Shown here one piece after another: positions 41,637 through 42,746 of a DNA stretch of 42,746 nt. The notes under the pieces are model-generated. The model worked only from the letters and a program-made list of their open reading frames with translations. It was not told the DNA's origin and did not search any database. Origin of the DNA: Rubrivivax sp. (GTDB lineage Bacteria; Pseudomonadota; Gammaproteobacteria; Burkholderiales; Burkholderiaceae_C); NCBI GenBank assembly GCA_021300575.1, contig JAJTDM010000022.1, positions 1 through 42,746 on the forward strand, read 5' to 3'. Each line of letters opens with the position of its first letter. The stretch's first letter is position 1. The position numbers and the translations under genes were made by a program.

Positions 41637-42746
41637 ATGAGCAGCCCGGTCGCGATCCATCCCGTGGTGCATGCGGTGACCGAACGCATCCGCCAGCGCA
41701 GCCAGGCGCTGCGCTCGGCCTACCTGGAGGGCCTGGACCGCTTGGCGGCGCGCATCCGCGGTGCCGACCGCATGGGCTGCGCCAACGTGGCGCACGCCTT
41801 TGCCGCCCTGCCGGCGCAGGACAAGTTGCGCGTCGTGGCGCAGAAGGCGCCCAACATCGGTGTGGTGACGGCCTACAACGACATGCTGTCGGCCCACCAG
41901 CCCTACGAAGGCTATCCCTTGTGCATCCGTGACGAAGCACGGCGGCAGGGCGCCATCGCTCAGGTGGCCGGTGGCGTGCCGGCCATGTGCGACGGCATCA
42001 CGCAGGGCCAGCCCGGCATGGAGCTGAGCCTGTTTTCGCGCGACACCATCGCCATGTCCACGGCGGTGGCCCTGTCCCACGACGTGTTCGACGCCGCCCT
42101 GTTGCTGGGCGTGTGCGACAAGATAGTGCCGGGGCTGCTGATCGGGGCGCTTCACTTCGGACACCTGCCCTGCGTGTTCGTGCCTGCCGGACCCATGAGT
42201 TCGGGTCTGCCCAACAAGGACAAGGCCCGCATGCGCGAACAGGCGGCCCAGGGACTGGTCGGACGTGAGGCGCTGCTGGCCTCCGAAAGCCAGGCCTACC
42301 ATGGCCCGGGCACCTGCACCTTCTACGGCACGGCCAACAGCAACCAGATGCTGCTGGAGGCCATGGGGCTGCACGTGCCCGGCTCGGCCTTCATCCACCC
42401 GCACGACGGCTTGCGCGAACAACTCACCCGGCAGGCGGTGCGACAGGTGCTGGACCTGGTGCGCGGCGGTCCGCGCTTCACCCCCATCGGCCGGCTGGTG
42501 GACGAACGCGCCATCGTCAACGCCATGGCAGCCCTGCTGGCCACGGGGGGCTCCACCATCCACCTGTTTCACTGGGTGGCGGTGGCCCGCTCGGCAGGTC
42601 TGGTCATCGACTGGACGGACTTTGCCGAACTCTCGGCTGTCGTGCCCCTGCTGGCGCGCGTGTATCCCAACGGCAGCGCCGACGTGAACCAGTTCCAGCA
42701 GGCTGGCGGCCCTGGTTTCGCGCTGCGCGAACTCCTCGATGCCGGG
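41637..42746 (+). CDS. edd: 6-phosphogluconate dehydratase, 3' end outside the window
   Basis: The frame stays open to the window edge for 370 codons; the full enzyme is about 600 residues. It is the Entner-Doudoroff dehydratase, which turns 6-phosphogluconate into 2-keto-3-deoxy-6-phosphogluconate using a [4Fe-4S] cluster. Edd-specific patterns are [39 protein letters not shown] (a cluster Cys), [15 protein letters not shown] (a cluster Cys), [20 protein letters not shown] and [22 protein letters not shown]. The last rather than IlvD-like spacing separates it from dihydroxyacid dehydratase. The ATG follows GGAG at eight bases. An operator-bearing promoter lies just upstream. Confidence 0.96.
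   Translation, partial: MSSPVAIHPVVHAVTERIRQRSQALRSAYLEGLDRLAARIRGADRMGCANVAHAFAALPAQDKLRVVAQKAPNIGVVTAYNDMLSAHQPYEGYPLCIRDEARRQGAIAQVAGGVPAMCDGITQGQPGMELSLFSRDTIAMSTAVALSHDVFDAALLLGVCDKIVPGLLIGALHFGHLPCVFVPAGPMSSGLPNKDKARMREQAAQGLVGREALLASESQAYHGPGTCTFYGTANSNQMLLEAMGLHVPGSAFIHPHDGLREQLTRQAVRQVLDLVRGGPRFTPIGRLVDERAIVNAMAALLATGGSTIHLFHWVAVARSAGLVIDWTDFAELSAVVPLLARVYPNGSADVNQFQQAGGPGFALRELLDAG

Noticed and set aside
1..42746. Mobile-element or defence-island origin of the unusual cluster
   Set aside because: I found no transposase, integrase, tRNA attachment site, long terminal repeats, CRISPR array, toxin-antitoxin pair or restriction gene, and base composition looks even throughout.

Overview
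The window is G+C-rich (about two thirds G+C by eye), densely packed chromosomal DNA from a betaproteobacterium, most likely Burkholderiales and plausibly Comamonadaceae. Support comes from several gene types seen together: Bug/TctC periplasmic binding proteins, a DctPQM TRAP system, a Tim44-domain protein with the SEAKRLGSG leader, a large DUF748/AsmA-like protein and an edd gene. I see no tRNA, rRNA, CRISPR array, insertion sequence, transposase, integrase or phage gene. The assignment below family level is inference.

Layout. 1-1.8 kb: the end of a 2OG-Fe dioxygenase-family gene and a threonine-dehydratase-like gene. 1.9-14.4 kb: a 13-gene leftward array, divergent from a LysR regulator at 14.6 kb. 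It holds a lactate/malate-type dehydrogenase, a two-subunit molybdenum hydroxylase, an ACMSD-like amidohydrolase, a Bug protein, a cupin, a VOC protein, a quinone-oxidoreductase-like protein, a full TRAP transporter, a DUF1330 protein and a fumarylpyruvate-hydrolase-like protein. 15.5-20.4 kb: a six-gene leftward array (Gfo/Idh/MocA oxidoreductase, TetR, flavin reductase, LLM flavin monooxygenase, HbpS/GlcG-like protein, alpha/beta hydrolase). Divergent from it, 20.4-23.8 kb is a rightward array (HIBADH-type dehydrogenase, VOC protein, FAD monooxygenase resembling 2,6-dihydroxypyridine 3-monooxygenase, CMD-family protein). 23.8-30.3 kb: a second ACMSD-like amidohydrolase, a second HIBADH-type dehydrogenase, a CobW GTPase, an LVIVD-repeat protein, a second Bug protein and a second TetR closely related to the first.

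From 1.9 to about 30.3 kb the genes read as one uncharacterised catabolic island for a small cyclic, probably aromatic or N-heteroaromatic, carboxylate. Uptake would be by TRAP/Bug proteins. Hydroxylation would be by the molybdenum enzyme and flavin monooxygenases, decarboxylation by the two amidohydrolases, ring opening by a VOC, cupin or LLM enzyme, and final hydrolysis by the FAH and alpha/beta hydrolases. The substrate is not shown by the sequence. Several functions occur twice (amidohydrolase, Bug, VOC, HIBADH, TetR), as if two related pathway branches had been assembled side by side.

From 30.3 kb on the genes are mostly housekeeping: an SDR, an RluA-type pseudouridine synthase, a TerC/Alx protein behind a yybP-ykoY manganese riboswitch, the Tim44-domain protein with a clear terminator, the DUF748 protein, msrA, pdxH, a MocA-like nucleotidyltransferase, a ChaC-like gamma-glutamylcyclotransferase and the 5' part of edd. 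The edd promoter carries a perfect palindrome that looks like a HexR-type operator between its -35 and -10 elements.
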